Positions 11,395-23,382 of a stretch of DNA of 64,000 nt are shown here, one piece after another. The position numbers and the translations under genes were made by a program. The notes under the pieces were generated by a model, which saw only the letters and a list, made by a program, of their open reading frames with translations, did no database searches and was not told the DNA's origin. How positions within the stretch are numbered: position 1 is the stretch's first letter; each line of letters begins with the position of its first letter. Origin of the DNA: Gonatopus flavifemur (taxonomy: Eukaryota; Arthropoda; Insecta; Hymenoptera; Dryinidae); the NCBI GenBank assembly GCA_018340375.1, contig JAFFJZ010000002.1:48070001-48134000 (forward strand). Direction: 5' to 3'.

Positions 11395-11790
11395 TTTATT
11401 CTTATGTACGGGTTAAATCCATTATAGTGTACAAAGTGCATACATATGCACATTACAACAATAATTAAAACAGTGCTGTAATAATAAACAGTAAGAAAGT
11501 AAGAAAAGTTTCAGCACTTCACAAGATAATAAATTAGATTAGCGATTTACAATACGGTAGCACGCTTTCCTGAACTTACCGATAGAGCTTGCAAATAAAT
11601 CAAGTTTTATATTAAGGTCATTTACATATGCACAGATGCGATTGATCAACATTGTATTGTGAAATCGAAATGAATTGAAAACGTTCCAAGTTAAAATATT
11701 TCTAACTTTAAAAAAATCGAGTAACTCGATCATATCAAGTGATTCGAACAAATCGAGTAATCCAAACATATCGAGTAGTTCGAACACATC
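11395..11790 (-). pseudogene. Possible 3' remnant of a non-LTR retrotransposon
   Basis: On the minus strand an open frame at 11539..11787 ends with a pattern (Phe-Asn-Ser-X-Arg ... Leu-X3-Ile-Lys-Leu-X-Leu ... Ile-X2-Phe-Arg-Lys) resembling the tail of a LINE reverse-transcriptase ORF. It is followed by a short AT-rich tail with 'aataaataaat' at about 11390-11400. There are no catalytic motifs, so this is only a similarity of pattern. The 5' part merges with 'tcgagtaactcga' repeats that belong to another element. Confidence 0.3.
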
Positions 11791-11891
11791 GAGTAACTTA
11801 AATGAGTAGTAGTTATGAAAACTCGCCTCGACAAAAACCCGACATTCGGGTCGAGTCGAATACTCGACTTTTTTGAGTACTCACGCACCCC
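11740..11891. mobile_element. Right end of a CGGGT/CGAGT-rich element
   Basis: Clusters of 'tcgagta' words end in GAGTACTCACGCACCCC followed by TA, matching the right terminus of 6872..7511. I did not find a matching left end, so the element is truncated or rearranged. Confidence 0.5.
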
Positions 11892-11893
11892 TA

Positions 11894-13931
11894 CTAGTTT
11901 CATAAATGGTGAATTATCTGATATCATCAGTGGACCCACCTTATCATTCAATAGACAACCTTTGAAGAACTATAAGCGGGCGCCAATAACGTGCGATTAT
12001 TGACATCGGTGGGCCACAGATTGGCCATTATTGTAGCAATTTATGACCCTAGTATGGGTAACAATGAGTTAATTCATGTAGTATTCATTGAGTATTGAAT
12101 AGCGTTTCATTTCTTCTATCCCCATGCATTTTCGAATGACTTATTCGATATATTCAGCAGATTGATTCTGTAATATTATTTACGAACTCCATGAAGAGCG
12201 ACTCGCAAATACGTGGAGAGACAGAAAAGAACCACTATGATTGAGGACGAAAGACGGATTTCCTATGTCTTCTTCAATTTCCAATTCATACATACAATGA
12301 ACCGACACCTCACGAGTGGTGAAGGGGAATCGTGTCTGAAATATAAGGACACAAAGATCAAACATGAAGATGTTCAAATTCGATGATGATATAATATCTT
12401 TCACAGAAAAAAGAAGAGAAATCCCAAGATTTCGGAAAGATCTTTGATAAAATGAAATCTGAAACTCGAACAGCGCTATAAATAAATTTCATAACACGAG
12501 TAATAATCTCAATAACGTGTATTGTGAGATATTTATAATCCACCTCGTAATTCAGTAAGAGCAGAGATAATTAATATCAACTAGTTCATATAAATCTTTC
12601 GGTATCATAAGTTCGCTCCTACTCTCTACACTTGTACGTCTAATTCTCGCAACTTCATCTGAATTAGATCAACACTGAAAACAACAAGACATAAGAAGAT
12701 TTTGTACTCACATGATGAATTCAATGATAAATCACAATTATCTAAAACATTAGCGAAAACGCATCACGGTCTAATATCATGAAACCAATTCGGAATCTAA
12801 TGAGGGAAAAACAGACATGAGAGTCTAGACCTCATGTTTCGGCCACACTCAGACGCCGTTCTCGTCGAGGCGGATTATATGGCGTGTCTTGAAACGCGTA
12901 TGTGATGATTTTCAACAAGAAATTTAGGAGTCTCTTTAATCGTGTTCCAAGAAATCCTCTCTTTGTGATCCTCCGTCAGCACTGTTTTTAGGTTACAAGA
13001 CGGTAAATCCACCAGAGAAAAAACACAGAAAAATTCATGTATTTCGAATATGAGAATTCTAAATATCACATTTTAGATATCGATCTGCTTTCTTATTTGA
13101 ATTTGAAATTTCTTCATTTTTATTCGTTGCGATGAGTTATGGGAGTTCGAAAAGAACAAAAGTATGAAGGGGTTTATGGTGTATATATGAAATGTATTCG
13201 AAAGAAAGATATATGATGGGAGGAAGTGAGAAATACATTGAGGGAAGAGAAAAGGAATCCTTCACTCCCTTCGTGTCCTTTTAAATCTCATATTACTTTC
13301 ATAACGTCCCTTCTTTTTCATATCTGATGTTCATATGTTTATAATGGAAAATGGAAAATATCAAGATATTCATATTGAAGGTTTCGAATAACGCTTTATT
13401 TTGTATCTCAAAAATATCATCATTTCACTTTTTTTGTAATTCCTTTCCTTCCGGTAGAATGGGAATGGGAGGAAAGAATTTAATTGTTTTCTCTTTTGGT
13501 TCTTCTTTTGTTGAATTTCTTGAACCTTCGCTTATACGACGACGATTTGAGCGACACAGTTCATTACCAAGTTCATCTTTGCCGAGTTCAGTCACCTGCA
13601 GTCTCGAGAAGATCGTTAAACATATTCAAGAGAAATGACCCTCCCTGCGTACTCCATGCTTGAATGCAGATCTACGATGATGATTCTCTCGTCATCCAAG
13701 TCCATCTTATGAGCGAAACAAGCATCTTCAGTAATCGGTCGAGCAACATCTCGTGTGCTCTTCTTAGATTATTACTTGATGTATCATTCAGCTGTTTGAA
13801 AAGTCGTTGGATTTTCCACTCGAGGAAAATGTTATTCGTTATTTCAAAGTTTTTAAAATGCACATGTCTTTGAATGCTGAGTTCTCGATCTTGAAGATGT
13901 TTTTCGCAAATTATTTGAACAATGCCAACTA
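11894..13931. other. Apparently single-copy intronic DNA
   Basis: No gene or element is recognised. All open frames are short and unsupported. Confidence 0.45.
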
Positions 13932-14185
13932 CACGGAGAGAAATTTATTTGGAAAAATTACCATTTTATTCGTAAACTAGAACTATTCGGAAAAATCAGA
14001 CAATAATTTATAGTATAACTCCTAATCATTGCCAGCTGTGATGGTAAAAATCGAGATTAATTTGGATTTTTACCATCACAGCTGGCAATGATTAGGAGTT
14101 ATACTATAAATTATTGTCTGATTTTTCCGAATAGTTCTAGTTTACGAATAAAATGGTAATTTTTCCAAATACATTTCTCTCCGTG
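13932..14185. mobile_element. Near-perfect hairpin MITE, 254 bp, TA duplication
   Basis: It runs from CACGGAGAGAAATTTATTTG to CAAATACATTTCTCTCCGTG, flanked by TA. Two arms of about 121 bp (13932-14052 and 14065-14185) are inverted copies with almost no mismatches; I see one in the first 50 bases. They are separated by a loop of about 12 bp. The lack of divergence suggests a young insertion or recent arm homogenisation. Confidence 0.9.
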
Positions 14186-17100
14186 TATTTTATGAAGTCT
14201 TTTCTCTCAAATATTGCGCTGATAACACACAAGAGGTTTGTATTGGGAAGAAATGGAATTTGATCCGAGAAATATTTGCTCTCAATTTTCAGAAAATTAC
14301 ACTTTGTTTGAAAAATACTTGAGAACAGCTTGGTACTGTAGAATGGATAGTGTTGTCGACATTTTATACCTTTGTGAAAATGTAATATTGGATTCTCATT
14401 TACGTGGAGGTGTTTGCAATTTATAATTAAATTCATGTACCCTACGGAATAAAGTTTGTAAAAGCATTTTCCAAGAAAACTTTGGAAAACTAATTAATTT
14501 CAAATGTCGAACTTCAAAATTGGCTTGCCGGATGTTGAGGAAAGTCAAATTCGAAGTGAAATGAAAAGTGGCCCTAAAATCAGTAGTTTTTCGTTCGTTT
14601 TTATAACATAATATATATCATATACATATATTTTTAACGTATTCAATATTCGATGTATGAATATATATTCTTCCATTCCACTTGAATCCCCTGTTCTTTC
14701 AAAACCAATCATATATGTCAAATATAAAATGGTATTGGGTTTTTTGTCATCGTAAGGTATCATTTGGCAAATTTTGGGGTAACTCTTCGAGTTATTATTC
14801 AAGATTATTTTTCTGTAGGAATGATATAGAAATTTTTTATAATTGAAAACTGTATTTTTCACGTGGAGATTTGACTCGATTGAAGGATGTTTCGATTCTT
14901 CAACCTCTTCTTTTGAAAAGAGAAGTTGATTTGATGATTGAACTAGTATATTAAGTTGAATGGGTACCGAAGGGAATTTTTATTAACCAATATGGTTTCA
15001 GTACCGTTCCGTTCGTCAGTATTTGCATTTCTACATAGTAAAGTTATATTTCATATCAAATCATGTTTCATCATATTTACCAGAATCTTATCGAATCCAG
15101 TCTATATGGGAATAGAAATTAGTGAATTTAAGATAAAGCCAACAGATCTAATAGACACAGGCGATTTTCACATTCCAGCGGGGTATCGGTTGCTATGGCT
15201 GCTTGAAGGTCCGGCAATGCCCCCGGGCCATAGGAAGGTCAAATGCATTGTGCATGTTCCCAATAGTCGATGCCCTACAGGAATCCGAAGGATAGACCAT
15301 ACGTTTCCCAAACTAGTAATTTGATCCTTGATGGAACACTCTTTGAACGTTTAAAATATTGTTCCTTAGTTTCAAGAGGTGGAGTTATTGTGTCGTTCAG
15401 CAAAAGAGCCTCGATCATTCTAGTAAAAAGAATTCTTGCATTGAATCCTTTTGGATCTTCCATGAAAAACTCATAAACATTAAATATTTCTACTATGATC
15501 ATCATCGACGATCTCTGCCAGACCGATTTCATTCCCCTTCGGATCGAAACAATTCACATTTCAGGAAAATATCTCGAGTTTATTCACACCCATCATATCT
15601 TAAAAGGGTGAAAAATTGATATTCAAAGTGTAAATATGCTAATGCCATTTCATTCCTTAAAGTGTCAACTGTCGGTGCTGTTATTTCGCTTCGTTCCTCT
15701 TCTCATATGTAAAAAGATAATTCAATTTTCTATATTCCGCTTCATGAATAGAAAATATAGCAATATTCAATATATTATGTTTTTCCATCTCTTATTATAA
15801 AATATGTAAATTTCAATATTGAAGGAAAGATGAGCTTCGCATTTCTCTCTTCACGACAGAACCGAGAAATGCACCGATGTCGGAGCGATGATAACGCGAT
15901 ATACTATGCATGTTAATGTTCGAATTTGGAAAATTATATTTATATTCGAAGCGTATTTACATCACCCCCGGAGCGATAGCGATGCTTTCACAACAATCTC
16001 AGTGCAATAATTTTATCAAAAATTCATCTGATAAAATCACGTGTCGGATTGACGAGCAAGAAAATACATTTTACACAAATCTCGCAGCAAAATTTCAAAC
16101 TTTGTGATATAAATTTTATTGCGGTTTGCGAGAAGATTCGAAGTATCGATTCTAATCACAGTTTTACTGACGTATAAAGTTAAAGTGTCATTTGTGAAAC
16201 ATTTGATGTGTATAAAATAAATTCATGAGTTTTGAAACCTGCAAGTTTTTAGAGTATATATAACAAACACGTGTTACAGGCATAATATCTTCACGCTCCT
16301 TGAATCTGTCTCAAATGGCGAAGAATGATTTAGTGTGGTTTGTATTACTTCATGTAAATAGCTATAACCTGGTCTAGTCAGATCGCTCCCTCGTTACTCC
16401 ACCTTCGAATGGTCTCTCCATCATCATCAATCATCATCAGAGAGGACGACGATACCCATTCGCGGTTGACGGAGATTGATCCAAAAGCAAAGTTGGTAAT
16501 AAAACTGGTTGGAAAAGCAGTGCGACTTTACTCGCAATCTTTCACTGACTGAGGGTCAAAAGGGAGAGAAATTAAAGGAAACGTTATTCTGATTGGTCAA
16601 AATAAAACGATCATTCAAAACTTCTTCTAGGCTTGTTTTTCGAGATTGTTATTATTTTAGAATAATTCTGGATAAAATACTCCGATAAGGAATTATCATC
16701 ACCCTCGAGCCTTGTCATGATCCATTCGGTAATTCATTCCGGAGTAATTTATGTCAATGTTTTTCAAATATGTATGTAAGCAAATCGCAACTCAATCCTG
16801 AAAATACGATAAGTTAGGTACGTTACTAACATTGATATACTTTGTCCTCACAAATCTTGTATTCCAAATACATTGTCTTCAACATCCAAATTAATATTCT
16901 ACGAGCGTTCCAAGTTGGCCTTCCTTTATTTTGCTGGGAGACCATAATAATCTCATAAACTCTTTCTCTTTCATGGAAATGAAAGAACGGCATCTACATG
17001 CTTACGTTTTTCACTTTTCTTGGCTCACCCCTTGGAGTATATTTTTTAGCTCCCCGTATGTCTGAACGTCAAGCACCAAAAGAATTTCACAGCATACTAT

Positions 17101-17959
17101 ATTTCGTTTTATATTCTTTTGCGTAAATTATACGCTCGGATTCGATGCGAGATTCTTTTAGTGTCGGTATAATTTCATCGCTCAAATTTATGGAACGTTC
17201 TTACTTAGTCTTTCGATAATCAATTGATAAATAAATCCTGTAGATTTCGAGATGCAGAGTGGTTCGGACTTACATATTTTTTTCAATTTAATTATTCGTG
17301 CGGTTTTTAATCGAGATAAGACAACGTGGAGTCGTAATTGATAATTCGGTTCAGGTGATTCTTTGGAGAAAGAGAATACTTCACGAGCATTGAAGCAGGG
17401 TTTGGAATGATTCCTGAAGGAAAAAGTTCTTGTGCTGTAGAAGGTTGATCAAATGATAGCGTATAGTATTACTGGGTCAAGGACATTATAAACAATCTCA
17501 CGTTAATGGCGATCATTGATAGCTCTTCAAGAGTCAATTCCTGAATGATAACGTTAGTCCAATAATCGCAGTGAAATCAATCATCAGTCACGTATGAAAC
17601 TGATCATTGCCCAAAAATGATTCTGTTTTATGATCAGAACTTGAGGTGATTAAAAGTGGCTAATCAGGGACTCATCATTGGGTCCTATATTGATTTTGTT
17701 CTCAGCTTTAGTTCATTGATTTGAATGGATTTGTTATTCAATTCTTACGTTACACTTGAAAACCGAATGAAGCTGAAGCTCACAGACTTTGACTATAGCT
17801 CATCGTAGAGTTGTCGTGAAAGGATGAAACCGACACCAATCAGATTTTTGAATCATGATCTCTGAAAATATGTAGTTTAAAAAAAGTCAAATTTACTTTA
17901 GCTCAGTTTATAAACGCGGTCTGCTAGTTCACGTCAGCTTCATAAAAACCGATTCAATA
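14186..17959. other. Apparently single-copy intronic DNA
   Basis: No gene is recognised. A short GC-richer patch (about 15170-15330) lies inside a 122-codon + frame (14956..15324) but shows no known domain. A 'catcatcat' rich patch lies near 16420-16440. The rest is AT-rich. Confidence 0.45.
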
Positions 17960-18566
17960 CACGGGGAGAAAAATACAGTTGAAATTACTGTGGTAGATCA
18001 CTATCCACGGACCAGATTGAAATTGACAAGAAAAATTATGGAATTCTCATCCAATTCTAGAAGATCCCACAGTAATTTATAAGGATGTCCAGTGCAGTAT
18101 TTACTGAATAAGAAATGTTCCTGAAAATCCATGAACTTCTGAATTCCATTACAGGAATTTCTACTGTGTGAATTGGAAAACGTACATATAATCCTTATGG
18201 GGAACTATTTTACTGTGCACGGGAAAAAGAAAACATTACTGGTTACTATGGATGACAGCGATCGGTTGAAATCAAATGAAAACACGCTTGGATAATGAGG
18301 ATTAGCGCGATCACAGTGATGGGTATTGTAATGAAATTCGTCAGTGCTGACTGGACAGTAATGAGGACTGAGAAATGCAGTACTGCAGGGAATGAATTTG
18401 AGTTTCAATGTATTTTCGTCATTCACAGTAACCATTGCTGTTTTCTTTTTTCTGTGTGTGGAAACCTAAATCTTTATGAAAATCACCACCCGATCTGGCG
18501 TTGATATGGTGCGCAGTGAAAAATATTGTATTTTACATGAAAAAGTAATGGATTATTCTTTCCGTG
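17960..18566. mobile_element. CACGG-ended element, TA duplication, interrupted by 18218..18456
   Basis: It begins CACGGGGAGAAAAATAC and ends ATTATTCTTTCCGTG, flanked by TA (17958-17959, 18567-18568). The terminal similarity is modest. Confidence 0.55.
18218..18456. mobile_element. Foldback MITE, 239 bp, TG target duplication
   Basis: Left CACGGGAAAAAGAAAACA and right TGTTTTCTTTTTTCTGTG (allowing small changes) are inverted copies, followed inward by 'ggttact/agtaacc'. The flanking dinucleotide is TG on both sides. The right flank lies in a short TG run, so the exact end is ambiguous by 2-4 bp. Confidence 0.65.
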
Positions 18567-18659
18567 TAGTCATATTTGTGAACGTCACAGCATGGATGCT
18601 AAGGTAACATGTTTCTTCGTTTATTAAGCTGATGATGCTCGAGAGCTTTCACATGGGCA

Positions 18660-19017
18660 CACGGAGAAGACAAATGTGCTGACGCAGCAAATTGAGGTAT
18701 TATATATTGGATAGCAAAATTTTTTTGCCAACCTAGTTCAAAATTCGCTACCACAGCTAACTTAATTGCTGAAAGAGCAAAATGATTGACTGGAACAGCA
18801 AATTTTTTGCTGGACTAGCAAAATTTTTAGTATTATAAAAATACAGAACTGCAAACAGAAATTTGCTGGGGGAGGGGGGGGGGAGTTTTGATGCCACAGC
18901 TAAAAAATCGCTAGTGTAGCGAATAGGTTGCTGTCACAGCAAGGAGTTTGCTGCTCCAGCGAAAGGTAGCCAGCAAAATCAGGTTTCGCTGTCATAGCAA
19001 ATTTTTTTTTCTCCGCG
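18660..19017. mobile_element. 'AGCAAA' family foldback element, CA target duplication
   Basis: It begins CACGGAGAAGACAAATGTGC and ends TTTTTTTTCTCCGCG, with CA on both sides. The interior repeats 'cagcaaat', 'gctgg.cagcaaat' and 'tttgctg' many times. A G-rich run (about 18872-18892) sits in the middle. A second copy is at 47871..48381 and a worn one at about 46975..47275. Confidence 0.75.
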
Positions 19018-19849
19018 CAAAGACTGTCACTCGTGTTATCTTTTCCTTTTGTTGGTGTTTACTGAGTAGCGAAAATTCTTGGCTCATTTTTTCATTCGTT
19101 ATCATTTCAAAGTTTTATTTTTTCCCGGGTTGAAAAATTCGGGCGATGTTTGTCCTCATATTCGATTATCAGAGTGATTTTATTCCGATTGTTGACCAAT
19201 GCGGACAAAAAAATTACGTTGTCCAGATTTTAGCCTTAATTTCTATGTAACAAATGAAAATAATTGAGGAGAATTACATATTGAAATGTTGAAAAAATCC
19301 TGTTTTTGTCTGCATTATTTAACGATTAGGACCAGATAAGTCCAAATTCCTCGAATCAGGATTGACACAATTGAAAATAAGAGCACTTTTTTATTCTTTC
19401 CAAAATCGTTTCATTAACCTATTGAAACTGCCAGACAAATCCGGATGAATCCTAGCGGTCCTTGGCAGTTTCAGCAGGGTATTGTCAATACATGAACAGC
19501 TGATTGTTTTTCGAAATTTGAACGAATTTTGAGTTGACAATCTTTTCGCCGGGTGCAAGCAGTGTATTTGAAACATCATCTAATTTTTTATCATTTAATT
19601 CAGAAAATAATCTGACAGAACTGCATGTTCCACAAATTTCAGAGCAATTTTCTAGGAACACAGTCTGAGCTGTATAAAAGCAAACATCCTTACGGAAAAT
19701 TGATAAGAATTCTCAAGTTGCACAAGGACTTTTCCAACATTCTGCGCTTGTTCTGTGATCGTGCATAGGATGTGCAGGTAAGACTGTTTTAGAGAAATCC
19801 GAAAAAAGACATTTTAAGAATTTGCATAGAACATATTTACACTGAGAAA

Positions 19850-20100
19850 ACTGTTCTGTTATACCAACTAAAACATTTTGTTATCATATGCCCAACAAAA
19901 ATGTTTTGTTGACCTAACTAAAAATTTAGTAGGTCTCACCAACATTTGGCTGCATTAAGCAAAAATTTTACCAAATCATGTTTGATTCCCTGAACTAAAA
20001 GTGATTTAATGGGATGTTTTTGGTTCGCACAACCAATTTCTGGCTCGAGACACTAAACTTTTGGTTATGCTGACAACAAATTTTGGTTGGGCATATATCA
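19850..20100. mobile_element. Possible CACTGAG-ended element, right end not found
   Basis: TA-CACTGAGAAAACTG at 19848 looks like a left terminus. The following 250 bp repeats 'accaac.aaa', 'ttttggttg' words in inverted orientation ('gcccaacaaaa' against 'ttttggttgggc'). I could not find a matching TTCTCAGTG end. Confidence 0.45.
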
Positions 20101-21345
20101 ACCAGATCTCTCTACCCGAAACAGTCTCGTCAGAAGATTCTGAGAATGATCATGGAACACTACAAGAACTTCCAAGCATACTTCTCAGCATTTATAACCT
20201 GTTGTGCTACTTGAGAACCACGATCATGATGGAAAGTATCCATAAGAATAAAAGTAGAACAAAATTGACTCAATGATGAGAGGCAGCAGAATTTTAATCG
20301 CAAAGTCATCGCAACAGTCAATAATTAGTAACATTCTTCATAAAACATATCAAATTCATCAACGAATGTTCGCATTTTCTTCTTCTTTCGTATTTTATTC
20401 CTAAGAGCATAAAATATAGGTACATTCCGCAAACAAGATTCGGTTGTTAACATAATTTCTTGATATTTTTCATACGTGTACGTACATGCATGCGAAGAAG
20501 TTTAGGAGAGAAAAAAAATGGTGGAAAAAGTGGAGCCGTGTGAAGAAAACATACGCAAACAAAACCGAAAATGAGGAGGAAACTCTCGAGTGTGTATAAG
20601 TGTATTAGAATGAAAAGAGGAGAAGGAAAAGAGCCAACGAGTTTGAAACATCAAGAGAAAACGTAACACCAATTTCAGGCGTATAATATGAACTTGCTCG
20701 TGCGGTGTAGCTTCTTTTGAATCATTCAACGCATCGTGTTGAGGTTATGTTACGAAACATTTTATCTCATCCGGTTATTTTATATTTTGTTTCATCATTC
20801 GTGCGGTATGAAAGAGAGAAGTCCTCAAATCTCTTGATTTCACTTCATTTATCCGCTTTGAGGAATAATTTCAGCGAGAGCTTTCCCTAATTCTCATCAA
20901 AACGTATTGAAACGATGAATGTATTCAGTATTCACGTATGTGTTCCATGTAAGGAATGGATGATGATCTATCTAAGTAGCTGACAAAGACTATTGTCTTC
21001 ATGAATTTCTTCCCTGAATGTACAAGATAGACCTAAAATCCATACATGTTCTAGGATATTCTCTTGCCAGCACAACTTGCTACTAGGATGTTTATGGAAT
21101 GTTCAAGGAGGGATTTCTGAACATTCTAGAGGCATATTTTGCTTTTAGGGATACTATGCCTTTTGACTTACTATTTTAAAATATATTTTCGTATAAAATT
21201 TATTTGATATCCGATTATAGCCAATTATTTAAATATCATCCGTGAATTTCCCGAATAAACATTGACCATTGGTTTTAGAATTGTGCAACGTGACACAGAA
21301 TTGGACGACCTTCGACATTAGGATGTCACAATTGTTAAATAATGT
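20101..21345. other. Apparently single-copy intronic DNA
   Basis: No gene or element is recognised. Confidence 0.4.
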
Positions 21346-21550
21346 CCCAAATAGCAATTTAACCTCGCTGCAACGTCGTCAGGCAATCTTGTGACAAGAT
21401 TGACGGAAGATTATTGGTTGACACACGATGAGGGTATAGGCTTACAAAACTCTTGCAGTAGAGTTATAACAACCTGACCCTAGTAAAGTTGTTAATAACA
21501 AGCTAAAAACAATGGAATGACAAGTATGACAAGCTTATATGTTATCTAGC
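21346..21550. mobile_element. Worn copy of the CCCAGATA family
   Basis: It starts CCCAAATAGCAATTTAACC and can be aligned along its length with 23167..23382 ('cttgtgacaag.ttgac', 'cttgcagt.gagtt', 'ttaataacaag'), to 'gttatctagc' where an intact copy has 'tatctggg'. The flanks GT and AT do not match, consistent with decay. Confidence 0.65.
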
Positions 21551-21632
21551 ATAACATCATTTTATACTCTCTCAGTCTCTTGTCTCAATACAGAATTGAC
21601 TATGCCAAAACAGTGGACCAATTTTGGATCAA

Positions 21633-22293
21633 CCCAATAAACACATGCACGTTATTTCAACGTTGAAAAAACGTTGCACTATCGAACGGACGTTATTCGT
21701 CGAATTCATAACGTTCATTTTTGGTTAACGTCTGACGAGGGAATAGACGTCCAGAAATGACATTTCGATAACGTATTACTAAAACTAATAGTAAAAAATG
21801 ACCATTAAAAAACGTCTTCAAAAAACGTTTTTGAAATGTACTTCAATCACGCGTTGAGGACGTATTGCTGATGACATTTTCAATGCTCGAACATCAATCG
21901 AAGATATCGTGTTGAGAATGTCGAACAAAACACAGCAACGTTGGACAAAAATCTAAACGAGAAGTGAAATAATGAATAGCGTGACTTCATTTATGAATAT
22001 TTTTCTTCTTAAATTTTTGTGTTATCAAAAATCCCTTCTTTTCGCATTAATAGAAAATTTTTCAAATAATATGTCTGGTTTGATTCTCATTTTGGAACCA
22101 TCATTATAACACGTCATTATTTGACGTCTTATAAACGACTTTTGGACCGTTGTTGTGACGTTATTTTATAGTTGAAAAACACGTGATCTGCCGCGACATT
22201 TTTACGTCGAATCAACGAAAGAATATCACTAAATGTCAACGTGTGGTTATTGGGCGTTTTTCACGTTTTTTAGACGTATGTGTGTTTATTGGG
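21633..22293. mobile_element. AACGT-rich CCC/GGG element, 661 bp, AA target duplication
   Basis: The ends are CCCAATAAACACATGCACG and ACGTATGTGTGTTTATTGGG, flanked by AA on both sides (21631-21632, 22294-22295). The interior is strikingly rich in 'aacgt/acgtt' and 'gacgt' words, about one every 20-25 bp near both ends. No transposase is seen. Confidence 0.8.
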
Positions 22294-22408
22294 AAGGCTG
22301 ATGTCATTGCTTGGCGTAACAAGTATTTATGTCATTTGGTCTATATTGGAACGAGGATTGGCAGTAGCTTGAATTGATGTTACGGCAATCGTAGATTGAC
22401 GAACCCAA

Positions 22409-22921
22409 CTCAGATAACCTATAGGCTTGCCATAAACTTGTCAGACTTGTCATTAGATTACTTTTTGCTTGTTATCGACAACCTTGTCAAGGTAAGGTTG
22501 CTACAACTCTACTGCAAGGATTTTGTGAGCTTGTATCATTGTCGTGTGTCAACTAGTAACTTTCCGGAAAGCTTGTCACAAGCTCACCTGACAACATTGC
22601 AGCAAATTTGTATTGCTATGTGGAGAAAATGTATTGACGAAAGATTATCCAAGGTTGAATAAAACGGGGACATAGTGGCATTCCCGCAAAGTCTAAAATC
22701 CGGTTGTATTCATTTTACTCGACTAAAGATGAAAATTCATTCAGATGTTCTTCAACAGTATTCAGCTTGTGGAACTGATAGAAACATTTGAATTTATTTT
22801 CATCTGTAGTCGAGTAAAATGAAGTCAACTGGATTTTAAACTTTGCGGGAATACCTCTATGTCCCCGTCTTACTTAACTTCGGGTAATTTTTCGTCAATA
22901 CATTTTCTCCGTGTATCTGGG
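22409..22921. mobile_element. CCCAGATA-family element (inverted copy), AA duplication, split by 22619..22913
   Basis: It begins CTCAGATAACC (worn CCCAGATA) and resumes after the inner insertion to end TATCTGGG. AA flanks both sides (22407-22408, 22922-22923). Its body is the reverse orientation of 23167..23382: 'gcaaggattttgtgagcttg', 'cttgtcacaagct'. Confidence 0.65.
22619..22913. mobile_element. Foldback MITE, 295 bp, TA duplication, inside 22409..22921
   Basis: It begins TGTGGAGAAAATGTATTGACG and ends with the inverse, CGTCAATACATTTTCTCCGTG. TA flanks both sides (22617-22618, 22914-22915). The inner arms carry 'cggggacata' and 'cccgcaaagt' and their inverses. Removing it joins 'attgcta' to 'tctggg', restoring the host element's end. 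Confidence 0.85.
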
Positions 22922-23166
22922 AATTCACTAATTATCAATGACGGTGCAACATTTTGTGATCTGTTGATCAACACTGTCAAGATTTGGTAATAATCAATGT
23001 TGCACAAAGCCATATTCTATCGTCAGCGTTGACGAAATTGAGAAATTTTTATATAGGTCGAATATGAAACTTGACAACCTCGAAGAAAAATTGTTTTGAA
23101 AAACTATAATTTACAAATCCTCAATGATTGTCGTATACAGTGCTTTCAAAAATATAGAATTTCGAT

Positions 23167-23382
23167 CCCAGATAGCAATTCAACCGTGCTGCAATGTCGC
23201 CAGATAAGCTTGTGACAAGGTTGACAGGAGTTCATCAGTTGTCACATGACAAAGTTACAAGCTTACAGAACCCTTGCAGTTGAGTTGTAGCAATCTTGTT
23301 TTGACAAGGTTATTAATAACAAGTCGAAAGCAATCGCAGCACAGGTCTTACAAGCTTGTGACGAGCCTACATGGTATCTGGG
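23167..23382. mobile_element. CCCAGATA-family element, 216 bp, AT target duplication
   Basis: It runs from CCCAGATAGCAATTC to CATGGTATCTGGG. AT flanks both sides (23165-23166, 23383-23384). It contains several 'cttgtgacaag' type short palindromes. It is the best-preserved of the three copies near 21.3-23.4 kb. Confidence 0.75.
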
